From NCBI GenBank assembly GCA_037349315.1, contig JBAIAC010000042.1, positions 5,766,001 through 5,830,000 on the forward strand: 64,000 nucleotides of DNA, written 5' to 3'. Below are positions 53,727 to 63,860 of the stretch, piece after piece. Below the pieces are notes generated by a model. The model searched no databases, had not been told where the DNA came from, and saw nothing but the letters and a program-made list of their open reading frames with translations. A program made the position numbers and the translations under genes. Source of the DNA: Chelydra serpentina. Taxonomy: Eukaryota > Chordata > Testudines > Chelydridae. Within the stretch, counting starts at the first letter, position 1, and every line of letters starts with the position of its first letter.

Positions 53727-56700
53727 GTAAGGCCCGGGTGTCTTGTATCGTCATTTAAAATAGCTTTGTTTTGATGATAGTTATTGTCTATATTTTGGCT
53801 GGCGTAGCGCCCCAGTGAAAGTCCCCACCTAAGACTGTCCCCGGAGATGCTTGGAGTGAAGTGAAAAAACCAGCGGTATAGTGACTGAACCCTAGGGTGA
53901 CCAGACAGCAAGCGTGAAAAATCGGACAGGGGGTGGGTGGTAATAGGAGCCTATATAAGAAAAAGACCCAAAAATCGGGACTGTCCCTATAAAATCGGGA
54001 CATCTGGTCACCCTACTGCACCCTGACAGTGTCACTTCGGCTGAAGACAGGTTTTAGGTAATGCATATTCATGCGTCCTGAGGACAGCTAACAGAGTAGC
54101 ATTGGTGGTGTGGCAGTTAGCATGGCTGCTTTCCAAGCAGTCGGCCTGGGTTCGCTGCCAAACAAGTGCAGTGTTTTCCTCAGCTCTTCCCCTGCTTTTA
54201 GCAAAGCAATGTCGCCAAGTAGAGAGAGGAGAGGAGCTCCCTTACCATGCACAGGGCTCTGTGGTGCAATGGATAGCGTGTTGGACTTCTAGGGAGTAGT
54301 GCTTAGCCTGCCTGCATTAGGACAGTCATTCAAAGGTTGTGGGTTCAAATCCCACCAGAGTCACTTTAGCTGCTTCCTGGCTGCCATCGTGGCTTTTACG
54401 CAATAGGTAAAATTGGTAGGGCCCTACGCAATAGGGCCCTACCAAATTCAGGGTCCATCTTGGTCAATTTCACAGTCATAGGATTTTAAAAATCGTAAAT
54501 GTCGTGATTTCAGTATTTAAATCTGAAATGTCAGTGTTGTAACTGGAGGGGTCTTGACCCAAAAAGGAGTTGGAGGGGAGGTCAAAGCGTTATTGTGGGG
54601 GGGGTTGTACTGCTACCCTTACTTCCGAGCTGCTGCTGGCGACGGTGCTGCCTTCAGAGCTGGGCAGCTGGAGAGTGGTGGCTGCTGGCCGGGAGCCCAC
54701 CTCTGAAGGCAGAGCCGCCGCTGGCCGGGAGTGCAGACGTAAGGATGGCTTGGTATGGTATTGCCACCCTTACGTCTGCGCTGCTGCCTTCAGAGCTGGG
54801 TCCTCAGTCAGCAGCCACCGCTCTCCGGCCGCCCAGCTCTGAACTTAGTGTAGAATTAAGGGTGGCAATACTGCTACCCCCTAAAATAACCTTGCAACCC
54901 CCCCTTCAACTCCCTTTTGGATCAGGACCCCCAATTTGAGAAACGCTGGTCTCCCCCATGAAATCTGTATAATGTAGGGCAAAAGCACACAAAAGACCAG
55001 ATTTCACAGGGGGAGACCAGATTTCACAGTCCGTGACACGCTTTTCTTGGCTGTGAATTTGGTAGGGCCCTAGCAATAGTCAGCCATTTGAGTGCGGCCA
55101 ATTGGGGCCAAGACAAGGGCCGAAAGGTGTGCCTGGCTACCAGTAGGTAGAAGCCTCTGCCTGTGTCTCCGCTGTGCAGGGAGATGTGTTTAACCCCCTA
55201 GAGAATTAAGGAAAAAATGGGAGGGAGAAAAAGAAACCAAAGCCTCTTCCAGTGGCTGAGGCCTGGTACAAGCCTTCTCCGGCTACCGGGGTTGGGGCAC
55301 TGAACTGACACTGAGTGGTGGGCAGCCAGGGTCCAGCAATCCCTGGCCTCACACTGAAGAGACCAACGTTTAAGCCTTTCCACAAACTTAGGTGTCGACT
55401 CTTAAGCCTTCCCACTTTGTGCTGCAGCATTTAGCCTTCTTGTGTGGCTTCTCCTGCCGGGGAGAACAGGCCCTGCTGGGCTCCATTTGAGGAGGAAACC
55501 TGGGCCGGGAAGAGTTGCGGCCAGCAGGTCAATCTCTTGTGTCCAAAGGGCTGAGCCTCTTAGTCCCCGGCCTCTTAGTCCCCGGCCCAACAGTTCAGGC
55601 TGGTGCTCGCACGAGTCGGGGAGGCATCTGAGGAGGGTGGCAGGCCTATGGCCTTGGGCCCCAGGCCCATTCATCCACCTGCTCATTCCAGGACCCCAGA
55701 GAGGGGAATAGAGGAGGTGGCCAGACACTCATCCTGGCAGCCTCGCCCTGCTCGCCTCCTCCCCTGGCTGGACCCTCCTCCCCTCAGAGTGGCTGTGCCC
55801 ACCTCTGGCACCTGGATCCTCCTGCTGGGATCACCCTCCCCACATCCCAAGCAGGGAAGCCTCCTGCGTCAGGCGCTGCGGGGCCCTTTCCCAGCCTGCT
55901 GGAGGGCTCCGTCCTGGAGCACAGGTCTTGGTGGGAAAGGCGAAAGTCTTGTCTCAAAGGCTGATTTTCAGGAGATGGTAGCCAGGGAGCTGCTCTTCTT
56001 GGCACCTAGGCCTCGCTTTCACCCTCTATTGAGAGTGAAGATGAAGATTAAACAACCTTTAGCCCTTCAGCTCCACAGAAGGTTTCTGTCCACCCTGAGC
56101 TGGCTGTAAGACACCTGGGCTAGGATGTGGCCAGTGTAGCACCCCAGTGAATGTCCCCACCTGAGACTGTCCCTGGACAGGGTGGCAGCCGGCCTGTGCC
56201 AGATGCTTGGAACCAGCCACCAGAGCCCCTCAGTGGGGGCTTGCCCCGGACTCAGGAGGGAAGAGAAAAAAACAGCAGAGTAGACAGGTGAACCCCGCCA
56301 GTGTCACTTTGGCTGCAGTCGGGCTGGACAGGTTCTAGGTAATGCATAGTCATGGGTCTTGAGAGCACTCAGTAGGGCAGCATTGGTGGTGTAGTGGTTC
56401 GCATGGCTGCTTTCTAAGCAGCTTGTCTGGGTTCAGTTCCCAGCCAGCTCAGTGTTTTCCTCACATCTTCCCCTGCTTTTACCACAGCAATTGCAGTGTT
56501 GCAAAGTAGAGAGAGGAGATGAGGTGCTTGTCATCACCAAGGGCTCTGTGGCGCAATGGACAGCGTGTTGGACTTCTAAGGCATGTTACCTGCTATGGTT
56601 TGGGATAGTTATTCAAAAGTTGTGGGTTCAAATCCCACCAGAGTCACTTTAGCCGACTGCCATTCTGGCTTTTACAGACTAGGCAGCCACTTGAGTGCAG

Positions 56701-59700
56701 CCAACTGGGGCCAAGCCGAGGACAGAAAGGCGCACCAGGCTACCAGGAGGTAGAAGTCTCCGCAGGGCGGGGAGGTGTGCTTTCACTCCTAGCACAGGTG
56801 TCTTCAATTGAGCTCAGGGGTGGACAAAACCTTCAGAGCTAAAGGTGGTTTAATCTTCATCTTCACTCTGAATAGAGAGGGTGAAAGCGAGGCCTGCCTA
56901 GGTGCCGAACAGAGTGGCTGCCATCTCCTGAAAATCAGCCTTTGAGGCAAGCCTTTGCCTTTTCTCTCAAGACCTGTGCTCTAGGGGGACCCTCCAGCAG
57001 GTTGAGAAAGGACCTCACAGCGGTGGCGCAGGGGGCTTCCCTGCTCGGGAGGTGGGGATCCCAGGTGGAGGGTCCAGGTGCCAGAGGTGGGCTCGGCCAC
57101 TCTGAGGGGAGGAGGGTCCAGGCCAGCCGGTGCCAGAGGGAGGCCCTATCTTGTGTCCAGGGTTCTGTAGGGAGGACAGACTCCCCGATCCCTGCTGAGG
57201 AAACTGCCCCCAAACAAACACAAAAAGTCAATTCCAGCCACGCTATTTTTCTTTGCTCAGAAACAAATTCAGACCCGGCTGCAGACTCTGAAGGAAGAGA
57301 GAGAAAAGCTCCTGGGGTTGAAAGTGTCAGCAGAAAGGAGAAGCCGGGAGTATCTGGTACGTGACCAATGTTATCACCCAGCAGAGACATGGGGTGGGAG
57401 TCTGTCTCCCTGGATGAGCGTGGGGATACGGGTGTGTGTGTCACTGACCACGTCTGGTGGGATCGTGGGGAACCACTACACAAGTCAGTTCCTGCCTGTG
57501 GATGGTCTCACGTGGCTTAAACTGATCTTTGCCCTCCCTGAATTCTGGGCCCTCCATGCAAGTTAGAGCAGCCTCAGGGCCCGAGTAGCAGAGACCAGCT
57601 GGTATGCAGTGGGCTTTTTCTACACAGGCTGGGAGCAGGACTATTGTAGAAGATGAATGCCATTCTCCCCTGGTCGGGGCCACCCATGGCACAGGGTTAT
57701 TCTCAGCACAGTTTAAAAGGGCCTGAGAATTGGGTTTCCTGTGTCTGTGCATGTCACCCTCAGGGGATAACCCTGCCTCTCCGTGGGCTGGATTGTGCCA
57801 GTGATTTTTGCCCTTCAGTGGGGCTGGACCAGATCCCCAGGATCTCAGAACAGCCCTGAGGGAGTGCAGCAGCTGCTACAGCCATGGTAGATTTCAGAGT
57901 AGCAGCCCTGTCAGTCTGTGTCAGCATGGTAGAGATGAAGTTGCTTCTCTGGCCAGTGCAGGCTGTGGGGCCATGGCCCTGCCTCCTCCCTTCCCAGACA
58001 CTGGGGAAAGTAGGACCAAGGTGGATGTTATGGTCAAAAAATTTTCTCTGACAACTTGGAGAAAGTTCCTCTCTAAATGGTGAGGGCTGAAGTTTGGATC
58101 TGCAATGAAATTCACCCCACTGCACACTCAGGACCCAGGGAAATATCCCCCGACCCTCTCCACGTCCCTGACCTGCCTTTCCCCTCTTTCTGTCTGTTCA
58201 TGGCAGGAGAAGACAGATGCCCAGAGGCAGAAGGTCGTGTCTGAATTTGAGCGGCTGCGCCAGTTCCTGGAGGAACAAGAGCGACTCCTGCTGGCCCGGC
58301 TGGCAGAGCTAGAGAAGGGGATGACAAAGATGCGGGATGAAAATGTCACCAAACTCTGCGAGGAGATTTCCCGTCTCGGCGAGCTGATCCGTGAGCTGGA
58401 GGGGAAGTGCCGGCACCCAGCAAGTGAATTCCTGCCGGTAAGATCTTGGCTCCTGGCATAGAATATGGGAAAGCAACATAGAAGTGAGACTTGCGAGGTT
58501 GGGAGTCCAGGATTCAAACCTCCCCCTGTAACTCACTGTACATATTGCTTAAATGGAAATCTTCTTTATCACGCCCCTTTGGTCTTCCTTTTATTGGTCT
58601 GAATTTTATGGCTCATAGTTTGTTAGGGGACCGAGATCAGGGAAAAGGCTCTGCTTAGTCTATAGAGATTTTATTTATTCATTCACATGTATCTAGAAAT
58701 GTTTATGACCACATTGCTGCGGAGTCTAAGCACCTCAATAGTGAACTAATTTATCCTCCTCTTGGAAGGCTGGGAAATACTGTGTTAATCACACTATTGC
58801 ACCCATTATAAAGCTGGAGGAACTGAGGCACAGCCAGATGACATGACTTACCCAAGTCATTAAGGGTGTCTAGGGCAGTTCGAGGAACAGAGCCCAGATC
58901 TCCTGCATCCAAGTTCAGTGATTTAATCGTAAGGCTGCTGGCTAGAACAGGAGCCCGGGCTCTGTCTTTGCAATGCGGCGGTGCTAACCGTGACACCGCT
59001 GACACACCTCACTGGGAACGTGGCGTATGCCCCCTCCACCAGTGGGATATAGAAACAGGTTCAGTGATTATGCATTATTCATTGTCGCTGTTATCACTGT
59101 GGGACTGAGCTTCCTTTCTTCTCTCTAGGACATCAGAAGCACCCTGAGCAGGTACGTGGCATCTTCTCAGTCGCCTCTCATGCTTCACTGTGCTTGGGCC
59201 CATGTCCAATCCTCATCTCCTTCACAGTCAACAGCAAAGCATGCAGGGCAGGGTATTCAGGCATCCCCCACTTCCCCTTGCTGGTGAAACAAAACTTGGG
59301 GCTTGATGCTCTTTAATTATTAACCTGAATATAGGAACATGCTATAAAAGCTCCATGACCCACCTGTGCCACAACAACTGGCATTGTCTACACCAGAGGT
59401 TAGGTCAGTAAACCTGTATCGCTCTGGGGTGTGGATTTTTCACACCCCTGAGTGACAGAGTTATACCGATGTAAGTTTGTAGTGTAGACCTGGAATTAAT
59501 CCAAAGAGTGACAGAGATGTAGTGATTTGTCAACTCAAAGTGTCTGTCAGGGTGGACTCAAAGTGTGTTTCAGGATTCTGGCCCTGTCAGATATCAAACA
59601 GCAAAGAGATGGAAAATTTCCCCGTGACTTTGCTTTATTTCCATCACTCAGCTTCCAAGTCCTCAGGACTGAGCTTTCTTGCAGGTAGCATTTCCAAGGT

Positions 59701-62700
59701 GCAATAGGGCCGTTAACCCTAATAGGGCCGTTTGTATTGTGATGTTTCTTGATGGCCCATCTGATTTTGATAGTCCTTTTGGGTGGGCTGGGGGGAGGAT
59801 TCCCATGCCTGGGTTCCCAAGTTCACAGCAATTCTCAATGTCGTAGAGCAAAATCTACATATTTTCTTATAGCATGGAATAGCGACATTACAAGTGAGAT
59901 GTGCATGCAGCAATTTACAAGCATTTCACAGAATCTAAATACTAAATACGTTCTTATAAGACTAATAGCTATTCTGAGCAAAACACACAAGTGAACTGGG
60001 CTGGTCTCAAGCAATGAGTTTGCCAGTTCTTATCTAATGCCTGCAGTCTGGGCACCAGCTGGCATGTTCTGAGGCTGGGTTACACAGAGAAATGTGCTCA
60101 ACTTAACAGCTTTCACCACCCGTGTGCTTCCACTGACATGCGACTGATATTAAATGATGAACACCAAAATAATGAAGAATAACGATTAAGTAATCAAACG
60201 ATTAATCAGAACAGGTTGTCTCCTAGGTGCGAGAAGGGGCAATTCCAGCAGCCAGTGGAGATTTCTCCTGAGCTGGAGAAGAGACTCAGCGACTTCTCTC
60301 CGAAAATCCTTGTTCTAAAGGAGACGCTGAAGAAATTGAAAGGTACCACCAGGAAGGGAAATAAAAAATTGTCTCTCGAATTGTGGGATTTGCTGAGCGG
60401 TGACCAATCCACTGCTAATTTAAAAAGAACAGAAAAGAGAGAGATCAAAATTCTTGAATGAGGAGACTGGGCTGGAGAATTTTCTAGGGCAAATGAAATC
60501 CTGATTTAGAAACAACCATAATATGAATGTGAATCGTTGTCACTTTAACTTGTTTGCCTGGATTATAGAGGAATGCAATCTCTGTGGATGAAGCAAGCCT
60601 TATAGCCATACAGAGTGCTCTGATCATATTTCTGCCTGGGTCGAATTTCATTCTGGCCTCAGTAGAAATTCTCTGGGCATAAATAAAGTTCATGACTGAT
60701 CAGAGAGGACAACACAAGTGTGATGCATGATTTCCTCCTTACACCATATTAAGTGAACTTTAAGTCATGCATAGGTTGTCATTCTACACGGGGGAGGGGA
60801 GACATTTCACAGTCACTCTTAGGCCTTGTCTACACTGCCACTTTACAGCGCTGCAACTTTCTCGCTCAGGGGTGTGAAAAAACACCCCCCTGAGCACTGC
60901 AACTTTCACTCCCAGCGCTGACATACTCTTAATTTCTTTTTCTGTCTGGGTATCTCTGTCCCTTTCCTTCTGCGTTTGGCCCAGCCCTCAAGCACATGTA
61001 TCCTGATTATTTGTAAAACTGTGCCTTCAGTATTAAAGCTGGTCACAACATTTCATTCAAAAAAAGTTTGGTGGAAAATCCCCCCCCCCACACACACAAA
61101 GCCTTCGAAATCCACAAAGAAAACAAACAGAAACAAACAATAAAAAACCCTGATTTGGTTTGTTTTTATTTTTTTCCCCAAAACAATTCTGTAAATTTTG
61201 ATTTTCTAGGTTCTTCCCTCCCCCCCCCGCACTTTCTTTTTTGGCACTGAATACAAGAGACGTATTTTTGTTTTGTTTTGCTTTTTCACTTTTACATTTT
61301 TCTTTCTCTTTTGCCACCGTGTAATATTTCAACACTTCTTCTCGCTGTGTCCCCAAATTCATCCCAGCTCTGGTTATGGACGGCAAAAATCATACCATAA
61401 CGTGACAGCATGACATCTCCTCTTTCTCCTCTCTCTCTAGACACCCTGCCCTCCGAACTGGAGCGAGAATGGGGTGAGTCTCTGGGAAAGGTGGGGCCAG
61501 TGAAGAAGGCTGCAAATGGGAAGAGATCAAACAAAACAGAAGCTGCTATGACTAGAGAATGGGCATTCAAGTGAGGGGGAGGGCTTTAAACACTCCAGCA
61601 TATTAACCACTTAACGCAGGGGTGGGGAAACTTTTTGGATCAAGGGCCACCTCGGGGTTGCAAAACTGTATGGCGGTCTGTGTAGGGAAGGCTGTGCCTC
61701 CTCAAACAGCCTGGCCCCCACCCCTATCCAACCCCCTCCCACTTCCTGCCCCCTGACTGCCCCCCTCAGAATCCCCGTCCAACCCCCCTACCTGCTCCTT
61801 GTCCCCTGAACGCTCCCCCCCAGAACCCCCTGACCCTAACTGCCCCCCAGGACCCCACCCCCATCCAACCCCTCCTGCTCCCTGTCCCCTGACTGCCCTG
61901 ACCCCTATCCACATCCCCACCCCCTGACAGGCCCCCTGGGACTCCCACGCCTATCTAACCCCTCCTCCATTCCCCGTCCAATGACTATCCCCCCCCCCCC
62001 CCCCCCGAACCTCCACCCCATCCAAGCATCCCCTGCTCCCTGTTCCCTGACTCCCGGCACCTCCTGCCCCTTATCCAACCCTGCGGCCCCGACCCCCTTA
62101 CCATGCTGCTCAGAGCAGCATGTCTGGCAGCCGTGCAGCCCGGCCGGAGCCAGACATGTGCTGCCCCGCAGGAGTGTGCAGCCCAGCCCCACAGAGCCCT
62201 GCCCGCACGGCGTCGAGGCTGCGGGGGAGGGAGACAGCAGAGGAGGGGCCGGGGGTTAGCCTCCCCGGCCGGGAGCTCAGGGACTGGACAGGTTGGTCTC
62301 GTGGGCCGTAGTTTGCCCACCTCTGCCTTAACTGTTCAGACCGAGCTGTCTCCAGGGGACACCAGTCATCCTTTTCGATCTCTCTCCCTCTTGCTGGGTT
62401 CTGGGGTCTCCCTTCCCCTGTCCTTGGGGACTCTCTCCTGGGTGCCAGCCCCTTCCTTCTGGAGTGGGGTTTGCATCTGTCCCTCCCGTGTAGGGTCCTA
62501 CCAAATTCATGGCCTTGAAAAACGCGTCCCAGACTGTGAAATCTGATCTCCCCTGTGAAATCTGGCTTTCACAGGAGACGGGCGGGGCTGGGGGCACTCC
62601 AGCCGTGGGCTCCCACCGTGGATCCATTTATGTGCCATCTCCTGCTTCCTCCCTCCTGGCTGGCAGGGCTGGGGACACGTCTCCCTAGCAGCCCTCCCTA

Positions 62701-63860
62701 TAGGCGCTGACACGGTGGGTGCTCCGGGGCTGGAGCAACCATGGGAAAAAAATGGTGGGTGCTGGAGCCCCCCTATCAGCGCTCCCTCTGCCCCCCAGTG
62801 TTTGCTGCCTACCGGCAGGCCCCACTGATCAGCACCTCTCCCACCCTCCCCACACTGTCCAGCCCGCTGCAATCAGCTGTTTCCCAGCATGCAGGAGGCT
62901 TTGGGAGGGAAGGGGGCAGAACTGGGCGGGAAGAGGCGGGGTGGGGTGGAGCAGGGGTGGGGAGTGGTGGGATGGGGCAGGGCCTTGGAGGAAGGGGTGG
63001 AGTGGGGACAGGGCCTGGGGGCAGAGCACCGCCCCCCGCCCCCGACACATTAAAAAGTCTGTGGCCTCCCTCCCCTGCTCTCTCTCTGCTGCCGGAAGTG
63101 GGGCAGCCCCAGCAGGGGGACCAGCCAAAAACCTCAGCTATAACAGCACCTCTAGGGCCTGGGAGCGGGGAGCCACAGAGAAATCCCTGCTCAGCCCCAG
63201 CACAGAGGCAGCTCCCTGGAGGAGCAAGGCAGGAAATCGGGGAGTGTCCCAGCTGGAATGGGGCTGCTGGGGAGTGTGAGAATTGATCCCAGCCTCCCCC
63301 AGGACCGAGCTCTGCCCCTAACGCTCTGATTCTCTCTCCCCCCAGCGAATGTGACTCTGGATCCAGACACGGCTCATCCTGAACTCGTCCTGTCTGAGGA
63401 TCGGAAAGGCGTGAGGCGGGGAGTCAAGCGGCACCATCTTCCCGACAATCCGGAGAGATTTGACGCTGAGCTCTGCGTGCTGGGCTGTGTGGGGTTCACC
63501 TCGGGGCGACATTGCTGGGAGGTGGAGGTGGGGGATGGAGGAGGCTGGGCCGTGGGAGTGGCCAGAGAGTCTGTGAGGAGGAAGGGAGAGTTCATCTTTC
63601 GACCTGAGAAGGGGGTCTGGGCTGTGGGACTGTGGAGGGGTCGGTACTTGGTTATCACCTCTCCTGCGACCCCCCTGTCCTTGAGCTGGGTGCCCAGGAG
63701 GATCCGGGTCTCTCTGGACTATACACAGGGGCAGGTGGCATTTTTTGACGCTGATAGTGAAGCTCCAATCTTCACTTTCCCACCGGCCTCATTCGCAGGG
63801 GAGCGAATCCGCCCCTGGCTCTGGGTGGAGATGGGATCCCAGCTCAGGCTGTGGCCCTGA
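53310..63860 (+). CDS. TRIM gene D: RING, B-box, coiled coil, PRY-SPRY E3 ligase, 476 aa
   Basis: Seven exons: 53310-53726, 57261-57356, 58207-58437, 59129-59151, 60227-60342, 61441-61473 and 63346-63860. They sum to 1431 nt, in phase, with GT-AG borders. RING ligands are C16, C19, C31, H33, C36, C39, C53, C56; B-box 2 uses C95, H98, C106, D109, C114, C117, H123, H126. The coiled coil spans about 140-255, and PRY-SPRY runs from residue 306 to the end. At 476 aa it has the normal length of class IV TRIM ligases such as TRIM39 or TRIM27. It would act as a cytoplasmic or nuclear ubiquitin ligase with SPRY choosing the target, which is unknown. Intron 1 carries two tRNA pairs on the same strand. 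An IRF-like site precedes the start. Confidence 0.92.
53893..54015. mobile_element. hAT-type MITE (TAGGGTGACCAGA family)
   Basis: It runs from TAGGGTGACCAGACAGC to CATCTGGTCACCCTA. The 8-bp flanks CTGAACCC and CTGCACCC differ at one base. It is inserted into the first tRNA duplication unit; the second unit lacks it. Confidence 0.88.
54099..54170 (+). tRNA. tRNA-Gly(TCC)-like, decayed
   Basis: It starts GCATTGGTGGTGTGGCAGTT and has a 5-bp anticodon stem GCTGC/GCAGT around loop TTTCCAA (anticodon TCC). The T arm (CCTGGGTTCGCTGCC) no longer pairs well and the acceptor 3' side is degraded. Probably a pseudogene of tRNA-Gly(TCC), or the start of one. Confidence 0.55.
54255..54363 (+). tRNA. tRNA-Arg(TCT) with 36-nt intron
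   Basis: The acceptor stem GGCTCTG pairs with CAGAGTC, discriminator A. The D arm is GTGCAATGGATAGCG. The anticodon arm TTGGA-CTTCTA-(intron 54292-54327)-A-TTCAA carries anticodon TCT at 54288-54290. The T arm GTGGGTTCAAATCCCAC is perfect. Vertebrate tRNA-Arg(TCT) genes are among the few that contain an intron after position 37, as here. All stems pair, so it could be functional. No run of four or more T follows within about 15 bp, which weakens that. Confidence 0.8.
54434..55060. mobile_element. hAT-type MITE (GGGCCCTACCAAATTCA)
   Basis: The ends GGGCCCTACCAAATTCA and TGAATTTGGTAGGGCCC are perfect inverted repeats. The 8-bp flanks ACGCAATA and TAGCAATA match at 6 positions. It is absent from the second tRNA duplication unit, so it came later. 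A fragment of the same family is at 62496-62575. Confidence 0.85.
55061..55765. other. Gene D intron 1, no gene
   Basis: 55070-55190 is the tail of tRNA duplication unit 1 (CAGCCATTTGAGTGCGGCC, with its counterpart at 56687). 55200-55760 holds nothing I can identify. Confidence 0.45.
56380..56451 (+). tRNA. tRNA-Gly-like, anticodon changed to TCT
   Basis: 72 nt as in copy 1. The anticodon stem GCTGC/GCAGC is perfect around TTTCTAA, so the middle reads TCT instead of TCC. The T arm CTGGGTTCAGTTCCCAG pairs fully, better than in copy 1. The acceptor stem (GCATTGG against CCAGCTC) is poor. Probably a pseudogene. Confidence 0.5.
56542..56646 (+). tRNA. tRNA-Arg(TCT) with 32-nt intron
   Basis: The acceptor GGCTCTG pairs with CAGAGTC. 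The D arm is GCGCAATGGACAGCG. Anticodon TCT is at 56575-56577, with an intron at 56579-56610 in the canonical position after base 37. The T arm GTGGGTTCAAATCCCAC is perfect. The introns of the two copies differ in sequence and length while the exons are almost the same, which argues for selection or for gene conversion confined to the exons. Confidence 0.8.
57261..57356 (+). CDS. Gene D exon 2 (96 bp)
   Basis: The exon encodes [20 protein letters not shown] and then a charged helix ending REYL, with a gtacgt donor. Confidence 0.92.
57357..58206. other. Gene D intron 2
   Basis: Near 57888-57925 is a trace of the unnamed repeat seen at 43676 (TTTCAGAGTAGCAGCCCTG). Otherwise plain intron ending TCATGGCAG. 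Confidence 0.5.
58207..58437 (+). CDS. Gene D exon 3: main coiled coil (231 bp)
   Basis: 77 codons, EKTDAQRQKVVSEFERLRQF to ASEFLP, with a gtaaga donor. The heptad segment is LLLARLAELEKGMTKMRDEN. Confidence 0.93.
58438..59128. other. Gene D intron 3
   Basis: No repeat or gene recognised. It ends TTCTCTCTAG. Confidence 0.5.
59129..59151 (+). CDS. Gene D exon 4 (23 bp)
   Basis: The exon encodes DIRSTLSR between ctctAG and gtacgt. Same peptide as in gene C. Confidence 0.88.
59385..59492. mobile_element. Short Harbinger-type MITE
   Basis: It runs from TGTCTACACCAGAGGTTAGG to GTTTGTAGTGTAGACCTGG, with inverted 'gtctacac' ends and an internal GTGTGGATTTTTCACACCCC hairpin. It lies in intron 4 of gene D; a related partial copy lies at 60822-60930. 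Confidence 0.6.
60227..60342 (+). CDS. Gene D exon 5 (116 bp)
   Basis: The exon encodes CEKGQFQQPVEISPELEKRL then SDFSPKILVLKETLKKLK, between cctAG and gtacca. Confidence 0.9.
60822..60930. mobile_element. Partial Harbinger-type MITE
   Basis: It starts AGGCCTTGTCTACACTGCC. An internal pair GGGGTGTGAAAAA/CACCCCCCTGAG matches the neighbouring MITE at 59385. The right end is lost near 60930. Confidence 0.5.
61441..61473 (+). CDS. Gene D exon 6 (33 bp)
   Basis: The exon encodes DTLPSELEREW between ctctAG and gtgagt, phase 1 to phase 1. Confidence 0.85.
61617..62325. mobile_element. hAT-type MITE (CAGGGGTGGGGAAAC)
   Basis: The ends CAGGGGTGGGGAAACTTTT and GTAGTTTGCCCACCTCTG are inverted. The 8-bp flanks ACTTAACG and CCTTAACT match at 6 positions. 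The interior is a C-rich degenerate minisatellite ('cctgactgcccc') at 61700-62050. It lies in intron 6 of gene D. Confidence 0.85.
62496..62575. mobile_element. Fragment of the GGGCCCTACCAAATTCA hAT family
   Basis: GTAGGGTCCTACCAAATTCA followed by two 'gtgaaatctg' blocks matches both ends of the element at 54434. No second terminus is seen. Confidence 0.6.
62699..63064. mobile_element. hAT-type MITE (TATAGGC family)
   Basis: TATAGGCGCTGACACGG and the GTGGGTGCTCCGGGGCTGGAG subterminal block match the elements at 1624 and 44144. The right end AAAAAGTCTGTGGCC is decayed and the flanks are unclear. Confidence 0.65.
63346..63860 (+). CDS. Gene D exon 7: PRY-SPRY
   Basis: After ccccAG, G|CG AAT GTG gives [24 protein letters not shown] landmarks are [40 protein letters not shown] and [20 protein letters not shown]. 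It ends RLWP and TGA. It is the terminal exon; no poly(A) signal falls in the 140 bp left in the window. Confidence 0.93.

Larger units (their letters stand above)
55766..57127. repeat. Long inverted repeat enclosing the second tRNA pair
   Basis: Left arm 55766-56126 and right arm 56786-57127 are reverse complements with small gaps. AGTGAAGATGAAGATTAAAC at 56034 pairs with GTTTAATCTTCATCTTCACT near 56848. CAAAGGCTGATTTTCAGGAG pairs with CTCCTGAAAATCAGCCTTTG near 56925. The 660-bp loop holds the tRNA-Gly-like and tRNA-Arg copies. Frames in the two arms are not conserved, so the arms are not coding. Confidence 0.85.

Noticed and set aside
55603..57483. Long open frames on opposite strands (55603-56109 plus and 56935-57483 minus) as possible genes
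   Set aside because: They are the two arms of an inverted repeat read in different frames; the shared DNA does not keep a common peptide, and no splice or start context supports them.
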